Of a stretch of DNA of 64,000 nt, positions 8,847 through 16,520 are shown piece after piece. Each line of letters begins with the position of its first letter. Position 1 is the first letter of the stretch. This DNA is from Terriglobia bacterium (lineage in GTDB: Bacteria > Acidobacteriota > UBA6911). The stretch is from NCBI GenBank assembly GCA_020072565.1, contig JAIQGI010000007.1:186001-250000 (forward strand). The letters are read 5' to 3'. The notes under the pieces were generated by a model. The model did no database searches and was not told the DNA's origin. It worked only from the letters and a program-made list of their open reading frames with translations. A program made the translations under genes and the position numbers.

Positions 8847-8875
8847 TTGCCGAAAGTCTGCTTCTTACCTACAAT
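8847..8875 (+). promoter_or_regulatory. Possible sigma-70 promoter for the small membrane protein gene
   Basis: TTGCCG, a 17-base spacer, then TACAAT. The -10 box is 46 bases upstream of the start codon at 8922. The -35 box is weak, so this is a candidate only. Confidence 0.4.
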
Positions 8876-8921
8876 TGGGGCGGTTCCGGTTTTGCACCAA
8901 TCAATGGACGGAGGCCTTCTC

Positions 8922-9116
8922 ATGTTCCGAAACGGGGTTCTCGCTTTTCTCGGATTGTCTCTGGTCGGTTTGCTCGGATGGATCCTTGTGAGATTTACGC
9001 GACCAATTCTGGGCGTTTCCCATGAAGGGTTCTTGATTTTGACCTTGCTCTCTCTGGCGTTCGTCGTCGCTTTGTGCCTGGTTCAATTGGCTTTTCAGCC
9101 TCGGAAGACTGGCTGA
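8922..9116 (+). CDS. Small two-helix membrane protein, function unknown
   Basis: 64 residues from the ATG at 8922, which has GGAGG seven bases upstream; the open frame extends further upstream but that part crosses repeat copy D and is unlikely to be translated. Two hydrophobic helices (VLAFLGLSLVGLLGWILV and FLILTLLSLAFVVALCLVQL) are separated by a short polar loop, and the tail is basic (QPRKTG). I do not recognise a family. It lies between a repeat and the promoter of the PqqD/HprK module and has its own possible promoter, so it is probably a separate transcription unit. Confidence 0.55.
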   Translation: MFRNGVLAFLGLSLVGLLGWILVRFTRPILGVSHEGFLILTLLSLAFVVALCLVQLAFQPRKTG

Positions 9117-9154
9117 GAACAGGGCGATAACCCTTCTGCCATAAAGTAATGTCT

Positions 9155-9183
9155 TTGACAGCCTGGACTGAGCAGAATATAAT
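9155..9183 (+). promoter_or_regulatory. Consensus sigma-70 promoter of the Tat-peptide/PqqD/HprK operon
   Basis: TTGACA at 9155-9160, exactly 17 bases, TATAAT at 9178-9183: a perfect match to both consensus hexamers. The first gene starts at 9329, giving a leader of about 140 bases that contains no other recognised gene. This predicts strong housekeeping transcription of the four-gene module, separate from sigma-54 control by PrsR. Confidence 0.8.
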
Positions 9184-9328
9184 GAGAGTCACCCCTCACT
9201 TTTAAACATGTTCTATCTGTCTTTGGAATCGTGCCCTGGTAACGGCTTGGACCGAGTGTTCGCGCTTCGACGCGCAACCGGCATGCGCGGGGGCATTCAA
9301 CGAAACATCCTCTTCGGAGAACGCAAGC

Positions 9329-9565
9329 ATGGCTGAGGACATTCTAAAACCCTCGGAAGGCGCAGATACGGACCAGGACGGCGACAAGGCAAGAAACTCG
9401 CCGAACGATAGTGTGTCACGGTCCCGCCGCGGACTGATGAAAGCCGGTCTGATTGCTGCACCTCTCATCCTGACCCTCAAGAGTCGCCCAGCGTTAGCGG
9501 CGGGCCCTAACAATAGGGTAAGCAGGTTTTCGGTTGGCAAATCTCACCATCCTTACGGAAATTGA
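9329..9565 (+). CDS. Short Tat-leader peptide, candidate substrate of the PqqD/HprK module
   Basis: 78 residues. An acidic, low-complexity N-terminal part (residues 1-30) is followed by SRRGLMKAG at 32-40, a twin-arginine-like motif, then the hydrophobic stretch LIAAPLILTL and an Ala-x-Ala cleavage-like site (PALAA, about 54-58). That would leave a mature piece of about 20 residues rich in Ser, Arg, His and Asn. The ATG has GGAGA about nine bases upstream. It is followed after three bases by a PqqD-like gene and then by an HprK-like kinase and a nucleotidyltransferase. PqqD-type domains bind leader peptides, so this is the obvious candidate peptide substrate; that is inference. An alternative is a small exported protein with no modification. 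Confidence 0.7.
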   Translation: MAEDILKPSEGADTDQDGDKARNSPNDSVSRSRRGLMKAGLIAAPLILTLKSRPALAAGPNNRVSRFSVGKSHHPYGN

Positions 9566-9568
9566 GGC

Positions 9569-9862
9569 ATGGCTGAGGAGCTGCTTCGGTGGCACATAAC
9601 GCAGGGCTGCCGGCTGCTGTGGCGGGGATGGGATGATGAATTCGTCGTCTACAATACGGGCTCCGCGGATACCCACGTCCTTGATCATCCCTCAGCCGCA
9701 ATGCTCAAGGCCCTGGAGGGATCACCACTCACGTCCAAACAGCTGACTGAGTCGCTCCGTTTCAAACTGGATGTGGATTCCAAAGAAGACCTCTCATCTT
9801 TCGTGTCGACTCTGCTTCAGAAACTTCATGAATTGGGCCTGATCGAGTCTGCACCGCGATGA
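9569..9862 (+). CDS. PqqD-like peptide chaperone of the HprK-related kinase A system
   Basis: 97 residues, the size of stand-alone PqqD/RRE proteins. The pattern of an N-terminal beta part (FVVYNTGSADTHVLD) then helices (PSAAMLKALEG, LTSKQLTESL, LLQKLHELGLIE) fits the winged-helix PqqD fold. Family knowledge: PqqD-like domains hold the leader of a precursor peptide and present it to a modifying enzyme. The gene starts three bases after the Tat-leader peptide gene and its stop overlaps the kinase start (ATGA), so the three are translationally linked. The first 13 bases around its start codon (GCATGGCTGAGGA) repeat those of the peptide gene. Confidence 0.82.
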   Translation: MAEELLRWHITQGCRLLWRGWDDEFVVYNTGSADTHVLDHPSAAMLKALEGSPLTSKQLTESLRFKLDVDSKEDLSSFVSTLLQKLHELGLIESAPR

Positions 9863-10785
9863 GAATTGGCGAATTGTCACCCCCAGAGCTTGCGCATCGG
9901 CTCAAACACCAGGGCATCTGCCTGCAAACAGGCCCTTTTTTGATTCACATTCAGACACCACTGCCGCTGGTAGCCCGGGTCCTTCAATTTCTGTACGCTG
10001 ATTTCAGTCTCGAGGACACGCACGAACTTGTGGATTTTCATATCCGTTTGGACCGGCCGAAGGGTGTTCGTCGCTGGCTGCGTCGGCAGGCGCAATTCTA
10101 TCTTGATGGGCGCGCCCCTTCCCATCCGATGCCCCTGCGCCTGGCAGTGCCGCTTCTGGAATGGGGCATGAACTGGTGCGTTGCCGAACAGGTGCATCAG
10201 TTTCTGGTCATTCATGCTGCAGTAGTCGAAAGGTGGGGCCGCGCGATGATGATCGAGGCCCCACCGGGCTGTGGCAAGAGCACGCTTTGTGCGGCACTCG
10301 TTCATCGCGGATGGAGGCTCTTTTCGGATGAGCTCGCGCTCATAGGGCTGGTTGATCCCCGCATCGCCCCTCTGGCGCGGCCGATTGGCCTCAAAGACGA
10401 ATCGATCGGCATCATCCGCGACTTTGCCCCTGAAGCCGTGATCGGTCCCGAGTGGCACGAAACCCACAAGGGTACGGTCGCGCACATTCGTCCTCCCTCC
10501 GATGCTGTTCAGCGCGCTCATGAAACATCGTTGCCTGCCTGGATTGTCTTCCTGACCTACAAATCCGGAGCCGTTCCCAAGCTCGAGCCCGTGCGCAAGT
10601 CGAGGGCTTTCCTGCGGGTCGCTGACGCCGCATTCAATTACACTGTTCTTGGCGAACGGGGGTTCGAGACCGTGGCGCGCATGGTAGATGCGTGCGATTG
10701 CTACGAGTTCAGTTACGGGAATCTGGAAGAGGCGGTCCAGGAGCTTGCGCGCCTGAAACCGGATGCCGGCCTGGCACCGCGGTGA
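9859..10785 (+). CDS. HprK-related kinase A
   Basis: 308 residues. A Walker A motif APPGCGKS at 134-141 is preceded by HAAVVE (His119) and followed by FSDELALI (Asp157-Glu158), the arrangement of HPr kinase/phosphorylase-like P-loop enzymes. It lacks the long N-terminal domain of true HprK, and no HPr gene is nearby. Related small kinases act on peptide substrates in some lasso-peptide clusters; the phosphoacceptor here may be the Tat-leader peptide or a saccharide, which the sequence cannot decide. It overlaps the PqqD-like gene by four bases and is followed three bases later by a nucleotidyltransferase. Confidence 0.85.
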   Translation: MRIGELSPPELAHRLKHQGICLQTGPFLIHIQTPLPLVARVLQFLYADFSLEDTHELVDFHIRLDRPKGVRRWLRRQAQFYLDGRAPSHPMPLRLAVPLLEWGMNWCVAEQVHQFLVIHAAVVERWGRAMMIEAPPGCGKSTLCAALVHRGWRLFSDELALIGLVDPRIAPLARPIGLKDESIGIIRDFAPEAVIGPEWHETHKGTVAHIRPPSDAVQRAHETSLPAWIVFLTYKSGAVPKLEPVRKSRAFLRVADAAFNYTVLGERGFETVARMVDACDCYEFSYGNLEEAVQELARLKPDAGLAPR

Positions 10786-10788
10786 GCT

Positions 10789-11871
10789 ATGTTTGATTCG
10801 GAAAACCTGCTGCTCAAGGCTCTGCGCGATCCGCAGATTTCATGCTCTTTTACCATAGGCGAATGGGATGTGTGTCTGCGGCAGGCGAGTCGTTCCCGCG
10901 TTTTGGCGCGGTTCTGCATCTTGCTCGACCAGGACGGACTCCTCTCCGCCCTGCCTGCCAAGGTTCGTCAACACCTGGAATCTGCACGCATGGTTGCTAC
11001 CCACTACGAACGGGCCCTCCGCTGGGAAGTAAACCGTCTCGAGGTCGCCCTCGAATCTCTGGACATCCCGATGGTCCTGTTGAAGGGAGCGGCCTACGTC
11101 GTGGCCCAATTGCCGCCGGCCCGAGGCCGCCTCTTTTCCGACATCGATATCATGGTCCCGAGGGACATGATCGGGCTCGTCGAGTCAACCTTGCTCCAAC
11201 GCGGCTGGGAGCCTGCCGAACTGGACGCGTACGATCAGCGCTATTACCGGACCTGGATGCATGAACTGCCGCCGCTCAGGCACCGTGAGCGCAAGGCCGT
11301 CGTCGACGTTCATCACAATATCCTGCCCGAAACCGGCCGGCTGCATCCTGATCCACGCCTGTTGCTGCAATCCGCCCAAGCTGTGGCGGGAACCCGTTTC
11401 AAGGTGCTGGCGCCCACCGACATGGTGCTTCACAGCGCCGCGCATATGTTTCAGGACGGCGAGCTGGCCGGCTCGCTGCGCGATCTTACCGACCTCGACG
11501 ACCTGTTCCGGCATTTTGGCGGCCGTGCCGGCTTTTGGGACCAGCTCGCACCTCGAGCCGGAGAGCTGGATCTGAGCCGCCCGCTTTTCTACGCTCTGCG
11601 TTGCGCCCGGTATTTCTTCGCCACACCCTCGCCGCGGCAGGTCGTAGCCGCTGCCGCTCAAGCTGCGCCACCCAAACCGATCCTGCACCTGATGGATGCT
11701 CTGGTCCGACGCGCCTTGATTCCGGCAGCTCCCGATAGCACGCCGTGGAAAACCGCAGCCGCGCGCTGGCTGCTCTACGTCCGGTCGCACTGGCTTCGGA
11801 TGCCACCCCTTCTTCTGGCCCGCCACTTGTGCAGGAAGAGTCTGCGCCGTTTCGATGCGCGGGCGGCCTAG
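10789..11871 (+). CDS. Nucleotidyltransferase family protein (NTP_transf_5-like)
   Basis: 360 residues. MVLLKGAAY at 96-103 followed by RLFSDIDIMV (Ser117-Asp118-Ile119-Asp120, metal-binding DxD) is the signature of the large nucleotidyltransferase-fold family that accompanies HprK-like kinases. Later helical regions contain HSAAHMFQDGE (histidines near 206 and 210) and a C-terminal basic segment. It is the last gene of the four-gene module, three bases after the kinase. Members next to peptide kinases have been linked to further modification of phosphorylated peptides; a role on the same substrate is inferred from linkage. It is convergent with the deacetylase gene, with only 38 bases between them. 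Confidence 0.82.
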   Translation: MFDSENLLLKALRDPQISCSFTIGEWDVCLRQASRSRVLARFCILLDQDGLLSALPAKVRQHLESARMVATHYERALRWEVNRLEVALESLDIPMVLLKGAAYVVAQLPPARGRLFSDIDIMVPRDMIGLVESTLLQRGWEPAELDAYDQRYYRTWMHELPPLRHRERKAVVDVHHNILPETGRLHPDPRLLLQSAQAVAGTRFKVLAPTDMVLHSAAHMFQDGELAGSLRDLTDLDDLFRHFGGRAGFWDQLAPRAGELDLSRPLFYALRCARYFFATPSPRQVVAAAAQAAPPKPILHLMDALVRRALIPAAPDSTPWKTAAARWLLYVRSHWLRMPPLLLARHLCRKSLRRFDARAA

Positions 11872-11909
11872 TTTTTTCAGGATGTCAGCAGCCAGACTCC
11901 GGGCCGAAA

Positions 11910-12782
11910 TCACACCGTGATCCCGGATTGATAAACCTCAAGCCCGGTAGAGGCTTGTGAGAGTGTGGTAAAGCGGAAGTCTGTGAGGAGGCGCTCGAGC
12001 TTGTGCTCCATCGTGGCAAGACCTGAATAGTGGCGCACCCGGGAACGTAGGGACGCTGAAATCCTGGGTTGCCCGGGGTCGATCTCCCAAGGGTGGAAAT
12101 AGACCATTACAGGCTGGTTCTCTCTCTCATTGATGCGCCGCAGAGCCCATCGCGTTACCGCGTAGGGAACGAACCTCAGGTATCCGCCGCCCCCGACTCC
12201 AATATTGTTGTTACGGGCACGAATCGTCGATGGCGGAAACTCGAAGATGGAATTGCCCTGTGCTGTTTTTTGCCAGTGCGGAAAGCGCTCGGCATCGGGG
12301 ATGCCGTAAAAATCGTGCCGGACCGGAAAGATGGAAGAGTCGAAGCAGAAGCCTTCCTCCGCTAAAACGTCGAGAGCCCATAGAGTGTCCCGGACAATGG
12401 AAAAGCTCGGCGCCCTGAAGCAGAAGACCGGCTGCTGCGCCTCGTCGGCCAGGCAGTTGCGCGCCTGGCGCAGATCCTCGCGGAACTGCGCGGGCGTCAG
12501 CCTCTGCAGATGCTGGTGCGAAAAACCGTGGCAGCCGACTTCGTGCCCGCGCGCTGCGATATCGCGCACCAGGTGCGGGAATCGCTTTGCGATCCATCCG
12601 AGCACGAAAAAGGTGGCCCCGGCACCGTGCCTCTCAAAGAGGTCCAGCACCCGACCCACGTTCCGCTCGATACGGGATTCGAAGGCGCCCCAGTTCTCAT
12701 ACGCCACTCGAGAGGCAAAGGCTTCGACCTGAAAGTAGTCTTCGACATCGACGCTGATGGCGTTCACGCTTGAAGTTGACAT
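11910..12782 (-). CDS. XrtA-system polysaccharide deacetylase (DUF3473)
   Basis: 290 residues from the ATG at 12782 (MSTSSVNAISVDVEDYF); a longer frame would run back into the wecB coding region and is rejected. SVDVEDYFQVEAF carries the catalytic/metal Asp residues, GCHGFSHQHL the metal His pair, and VYFHPWEIDP near the C terminus is the DUF3473 mark of the exosortase-linked family. The enzyme removes N-acetyl groups from a saccharide, either lipid-linked or exported. It is the last gene of the minus-strand assembly block, 20 bases after wecB, which supplies an N-acetylated sugar that could be its eventual target. Confidence 0.93.
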   Translation of the reverse strand: MSTSSVNAISVDVEDYFQVEAFASRVAYENWGAFESRIERNVGRVLDLFERHGAGATFFVLGWIAKRFPHLVRDIAARGHEVGCHGFSHQHLQRLTPAQFREDLRQARNCLADEAQQPVFCFRAPSFSIVRDTLWALDVLAEEGFCFDSSIFPVRHDFYGIPDAERFPHWQKTAQGNSIFEFPPSTIRARNNNIGVGGGGYLRFVPYAVTRWALRRINERENQPVMVYFHPWEIDPGQPRISASLRSRVRHYSGLATMEHKLERLLTDFRFTTLSQASTGLEVYQSGITV

Positions 12783-12802
12783 GGATTGAAGGCTCACGCT
12801 GA

Positions 12803-13963
12803 TCACTTCCCGGGGGCAACGCCGGAACAGCGTTGTTTCTCGATACCGAGCAACACTTCCACAATCCTTGACGCAGTATGCCCGTCCCAAAAAGGCGGCA
12901 GTGAGGCGGTCGGTTTGGGAGTCGCAAGAACCTGCGCCACGGCCGGCTCGATGTCGCGGGGATCATTCCCGACCAGACGGTTGGTGCCGATGTAAATCGT
13001 CGAGGGCCGCTCCGTATTGTTTCGCAACGTGAGGCATGGCACCCCCAGAACGGTGGTCTCTTCCTGAATCCCGCCCGAATCTGTCAGCACTAGCCGCGCA
13101 TTCCTCATCAGCTGCAGGAAATCGAGGTACCCGAGCGGCGGGGTGCGATAGAGCCCATGCCACTTCTCTTCACTGCCGATCTCAGCGCCCGAGTTCGCGA
13201 AAAATTTATCGAGCTTCCATTCAGCAAGGCGGGCTTCTGTGCGCGGGTGAATAGGAAAGACCACCGGAAGGTTTCTTGAGATCGCAGCGAGGGAAGACAG
13301 GATTCCCGGGAAAACTTCAAGTTTGTCTACGTTGCTGGGACGATGCAACGTCACCAGGCCGTAGCGTTCCGGCGCCAATCCGAGCCTGCTTAAGATCCCG
13401 GATCTGCCCGCCGCAGCCAGCTGTCGCTGTAAAGAGTCGATCATCACGTTGCCGACCAGGTGAATCCGGTCCTCCGCAATTCCTTCATTCAGCAGGTTTC
13501 GGCGGCCGCTCTCCTCGGTCACAAACAGCAAGTCGGCGACGTGATCGGTGAGCACGCGGTTCACTTCTTCCGGCATTTCGCGGTCGAAGCTGCGCAGGCC
13601 GGCCTCCACGTGGATCACGCCGCTCTGCAGCTTGGCTGCAGTCAAGGCGCAGGCGATGGTGGAGTTTACATCTCCAACTACCAGGACATAATCCGGTTTG
13701 AGATCCAGGAGCACGGGCTCGAAGCGCCTCATGATCTCGGCGGTCTGCTGGGCGTGGGATCCGGAACCGACGTTGAGAGAAATATCCGGACGCGGAATCT
13801 CGAGGTCCCTGAAGAAGGAGTCAGACATGGTGTCGTCGTAATGCTGGCCGGTGTGAACGAGGGTCGCAAAAAACGAATCCGGGTGTTTGCGAAGCTCGGC
13901 AATGATCGGCCCGATCTTGACGAAATTGGGTCTGGCTCCTGCGACGTTGACAATCTTGAGCAT
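12803..13963 (-). CDS. wecB: UDP-N-acetylglucosamine 2-epimerase (non-hydrolysing)
   Basis: 386 residues, full length for the family. Characteristic blocks are GARPNFVKIGPI at the N terminus, VHTGQHYD, HVEAGLRSFDREMPEEVNR, VGNVMIDSL and SGGIQEETTVLGVP near the C terminus. It interconverts UDP-GlcNAc and UDP-ManNAc in the cytoplasm, supplying an amino-sugar donor. The next gene is the deacetylase and the previous one is EpsB. The 141-base gap ahead of it contains repeated CTCTGCG units and no gene. ATG 13963 is in the expected place just before the Rossmann strand. Confidence 0.95.
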   Translation of the reverse strand: MLKIVNVAGARPNFVKIGPIIAELRKHPDSFFATLVHTGQHYDDTMSDSFFRDLEIPRPDISLNVGSGSHAQQTAEIMRRFEPVLLDLKPDYVLVVGDVNSTIACALTAAKLQSGVIHVEAGLRSFDREMPEEVNRVLTDHVADLLFVTEESGRRNLLNEGIAEDRIHLVGNVMIDSLQRQLAAAGRSGILSRLGLAPERYGLVTLHRPSNVDKLEVFPGILSSLAAISRNLPVVFPIHPRTEARLAEWKLDKFFANSGAEIGSEEKWHGLYRTPPLGYLDFLQLMRNARLVLTDSGGIQEETTVLGVPCLTLRNNTERPSTIYIGTNRLVGNDPRDIEPAVAQVLATPKPTASLPPFWDGHTASRIVEVLLGIEKQRCSGVAPGK

Positions 13964-14104
13964 CTGTCTTTCTCTGCGGACTCTGCGCTCTCTGCGTTGG
14001 GATTTTGTCGCTTGCGGCTATGCCGCGTCGCGTTCTTCGTGGTTTCTGCCAGGCTCCGCTCGCCGGAGCTGCGGCGATCTCTGCAAAATATGCGGCGCTG
14101 GGAC
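13964..14104. repeat. Intergenic gap with short CTCTGCG-type direct repeats
   Basis: Just upstream of wecB the plus strand reads CTCTGCGGACTCTGCG and then CTCTCTGCG, three imperfect copies of a seven-base unit in about 30 bases. The rest is GC-rich with a CGCTCGCCGGAGC segment. No promoter was identified; genes on both sides run in the same direction. Confidence 0.45.
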
Positions 14105-15496
14105 CTAGGACCCCCGGTTCACCAGGACTGTCTTGATGGTTTCGAAGATGATTACCGAATCCAACAGCCACGACATGTGCTTGATGTAGAACAGATCATA
14201 CTGCAGTTTCTCCACGGAGTCGCGGACCGAGTTCCCATACTCATAGTTGATCTGCGCCCAGCCGGTGACACCGGGCTTGACCGCGTGACGCAGGTGATAG
14301 AACGGGATCATCTGGGCCAGTTCTTTCACAAAGTGGGGCCGCTCGGGGCGGGGTCCTACCAGGCTCATATCACCTCGGAGGACGTTATAGAGCTGCGGCA
14401 GTTCATCGAGTCGTGTCCGGCGCAGGATCCTGCCCAACCGGGTTACGCGGCTGTCGCCGGCGGTGGACCATACCGGACCTGTGTCCCGCTCAGCGTCCGC
14501 GTGCATGGAGCGGAATTTCCAGAGGGTAAAGATTTTCCCGTCCTGCCCCACGCGCTCCTGGCAATGAAAAACCGGCCCGTGCGAGTCCAGCTTGATGAGA
14601 AGCATGGCGAGCAGAATGACGGGTGAGAACAGAAGCAGCAATACCGCTGAAACGATAACGGACAGAATCCGTTTCTGAATCATCATGCTTCGGGACACTT
14701 CAAAGCCCGCATTGAAAATCATCCAGCTGGGCTTCAGGTTCTCAATCGCGATCTTGCCGGTAACGCGCTCATACATGCTGGTGGCGTCTTCAATGGCAAT
14801 GCCTTGAGTCTTCAGGTTGAGCAACTCATCGATGGGAAGCCGTCCGCGCCGGTCCTGAAGCTCCACGACGATGCGATCGACTTTGGTTTCGGAGACGATT
14901 CTTGGCAGATCCCGGGACAAGCCGATTACTTGTGGATTTACGATCGAGGTGCCGACGATTGCCGGATCGTCGTCGACAAACCCGCAGATGCTGATGCCGA
15001 GTTCGGAACGGTTCAGGATTTCAGTCACCAGCTCGCGCGCCAGCCGTCCGGTTCCCAGAATGAGAATGTGCGAGTGCGGCCCGCGAATTCCAAGATAGAG
15101 GCGCAGGAGCGTGTGCCAGACCGTGAGGAAAATGGAGATCAGCACGAAACTGATGGCAAATACGCCACGACCGACCATCAGATCAGGGAAACTGTAATAC
15201 AGGAACGACAGGGTCCCGGCTGCCAGAACCAGTGCCTGTGCCAGGCGCACGAAGAACTGGGCAAATGAGAGCGTCTTGCCAAAGTCGTAGACGTCACGGA
15301 GGTGGAGAAAGAGTTGGAAAACGATGGCGATGACCAGGGCCTTGGGTATGTACTGAGTGTAGCCACTGGGAGAGCGGATGCCCTCGTACAGCCGGATGTG
15401 GACGGCGTCCAGAACACAGCATACCAGCAGCACGTTCTCGATGATGACGGCGCCGAATCTGCGGAACGCCAGATAGCGCAAAAAAACGCGCCACAT
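14105..15496 (-). CDS. XrtA/PEP-CTERM-system sugar transferase, EpsB-like (TIGR03013 type)
   Basis: 463 residues. The N-terminal half has several hydrophobic helices and a CoA-binding-like Rossmann segment (ILILGTGRLARELV). The C-terminal half is the bacterial sugar-transferase domain: a transmembrane segment, then QERVGQDGKIFTLWKFRSM, LRRTRLDELPQLYNVL and RGDMSLVGPRPERP, all diagnostic of polyisoprenyl-phosphate hexose-1-phosphate transferases. It starts repeat-unit synthesis by moving a sugar phosphate onto undecaprenyl phosphate at the inner membrane. It is three bases from the stop of the tyrosine kinase gene upstream, so these are co-transcribed. N-terminal residue variation between families means the exact sugar cannot be read. 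Confidence 0.94.
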   Translation of the reverse strand: MWRVFLRYLAFRRFGAVIIENVLLVCCVLDAVHIRLYEGIRSPSGYTQYIPKALVIAIVFQLFLHLRDVYDFGKTLSFAQFFVRLAQALVLAAGTLSFLYYSFPDLMVGRGVFAISFVLISIFLTVWHTLLRLYLGIRGPHSHILILGTGRLARELVTEILNRSELGISICGFVDDDPAIVGTSIVNPQVIGLSRDLPRIVSETKVDRIVVELQDRRGRLPIDELLNLKTQGIAIEDATSMYERVTGKIAIENLKPSWMIFNAGFEVSRSMMIQKRILSVIVSAVLLLLFSPVILLAMLLIKLDSHGPVFHCQERVGQDGKIFTLWKFRSMHADAERDTGPVWSTAGDSRVTRLGRILRRTRLDELPQLYNVLRGDMSLVGPRPERPHFVKELAQMIPFYHLRHAVKPGVTGWAQINYEYGNSVRDSVEKLQYDLFYIKHMSWLLDSVIIFETIKTVLVNRGS

Positions 15497-15499
15497 TGG

Positions 15500-16396
15500 C
15501 TACTGCCTCCTGCCCCGATCCTTGCGGTAATAGTGGTAGTAGTAGTAATGCGAGGACTTTACATGTCTCCCGCGATTCATAACGAGACCACAGATCCTGG
15601 CGCGACCGATCCGTTTGATCGCTTCCTGTACGAGCTTGGATGGAGTCTTGTCAGTGCGCACTACCAGGAGTGCTGCATCGCAAAGGGGCGCGATGAGTGT
15701 GGCATCGGCGAGGGCCAGGGCCGGCGGTGAGTCGATGACGACCCAGTCGAAGACAGCTGCCATGGTCTTGATTGCGCGCTCCAGATTAGGCGAGCTCAGA
15801 AGTTCAGCAGGATCGTCCGGAACCGGGCCGGCCGGCAGCAGGAAGAAATCCATTTTTGAGGAACCGAGCAGCACGTCATTCACCGTTTTCTCACCACGCA
15901 GTACCTGCGAGAGGCCGTCGATATTGTTGCCGCTTTTCATGCCGAGATCCTGCGCCGCTTTGGGCTTGCGCAGATCGGCGTCAATCAGGAGCACGCGCCT
16001 GCCGGGTTCTTGAGCAAAAACGCCCGCAAGGCAGCAGGCTGTGAATGTCTTCCCCTCTACCGGCACGCTGCTGGTAACCAGCAGGGTTTTCATACCGCGC
16101 TCTTTTTGCAGTATAGACAGCCTTGCCCGCAACAGACGGTACTGCTCACCGACCGCGGTCAGTGGGTCCAGAACGCTTCTTATGCGCTGGTCGGCGGCCG
16201 CCAGGTCAAATCTCGCATCGTTGCGGATATCTATCTTCGTCTGAGCAAGCTCAGACAGCACCGGCTCTGATTCAACGGCGATCGCCGCCTCCCCCTGGTC
16301 GGCAGGGTGAAGCGCGGCCGGTTCAGCAACGGATTCCGCGCGTTCCTTCCTTTTCTCGAGTTCTGCCCGCCTCAGCCAGCTGAATATTTCGCTCAT
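15500..16396 (-). CDS. XrtA-associated tyrosine autokinase (BY-kinase)
   Basis: 298 residues. Walker A SSVPVEGKT at 109-117, Walker A' VLLIDADLRKP and Walker B VVIDSPPAL mark a bacterial tyrosine kinase of the Wzc/CapB family; the last residues contain a tyrosine cluster (SSHYYYYHYYRKD) that serves as the autophosphorylation tail. It lacks its own transmembrane activator, which is supplied by the Wzz-like protein encoded immediately upstream. Phosphorylation cycles of the tail control polymer length and export. The N-terminal about 80 residues are charged and poorly conserved. Confidence 0.94.
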   Translation of the reverse strand: MSEIFSWLRRAELEKRKERAESVAEPAALHPADQGEAAIAVESEPVLSELAQTKIDIRNDARFDLAAADQRIRSVLDPLTAVGEQYRLLRARLSILQKERGMKTLLVTSSVPVEGKTFTACCLAGVFAQEPGRRVLLIDADLRKPKAAQDLGMKSGNNIDGLSQVLRGEKTVNDVLLGSSKMDFFLLPAGPVPDDPAELLSSPNLERAIKTMAAVFDWVVIDSPPALALADATLIAPLCDAALLVVRTDKTPSKLVQEAIKRIGRARICGLVMNRGRHVKSSHYYYYHYYRKDRGRRQ

Positions 16397-16520
16397 GCAC
16401 TTTCCTGTTCGTGACTACCGCACCATGCCCATACAGCCTTATCGAAACTTCACTACGAATAGACAAGCTTTTTCGGCCGTTGACAGGGACCGGAGGAACC
16501 TGTTCGGGGCCTCCAGGATG

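Noticed and set aside
9329-11871. A true lasso-peptide cluster
   Set aside because: The kinase, PqqD-like protein and nucleotidyltransferase fit, but no B2-type leader protease is present, the peptide has a Tat-like leader, and the nearest asparagine-synthase homologue is 13 kb away.
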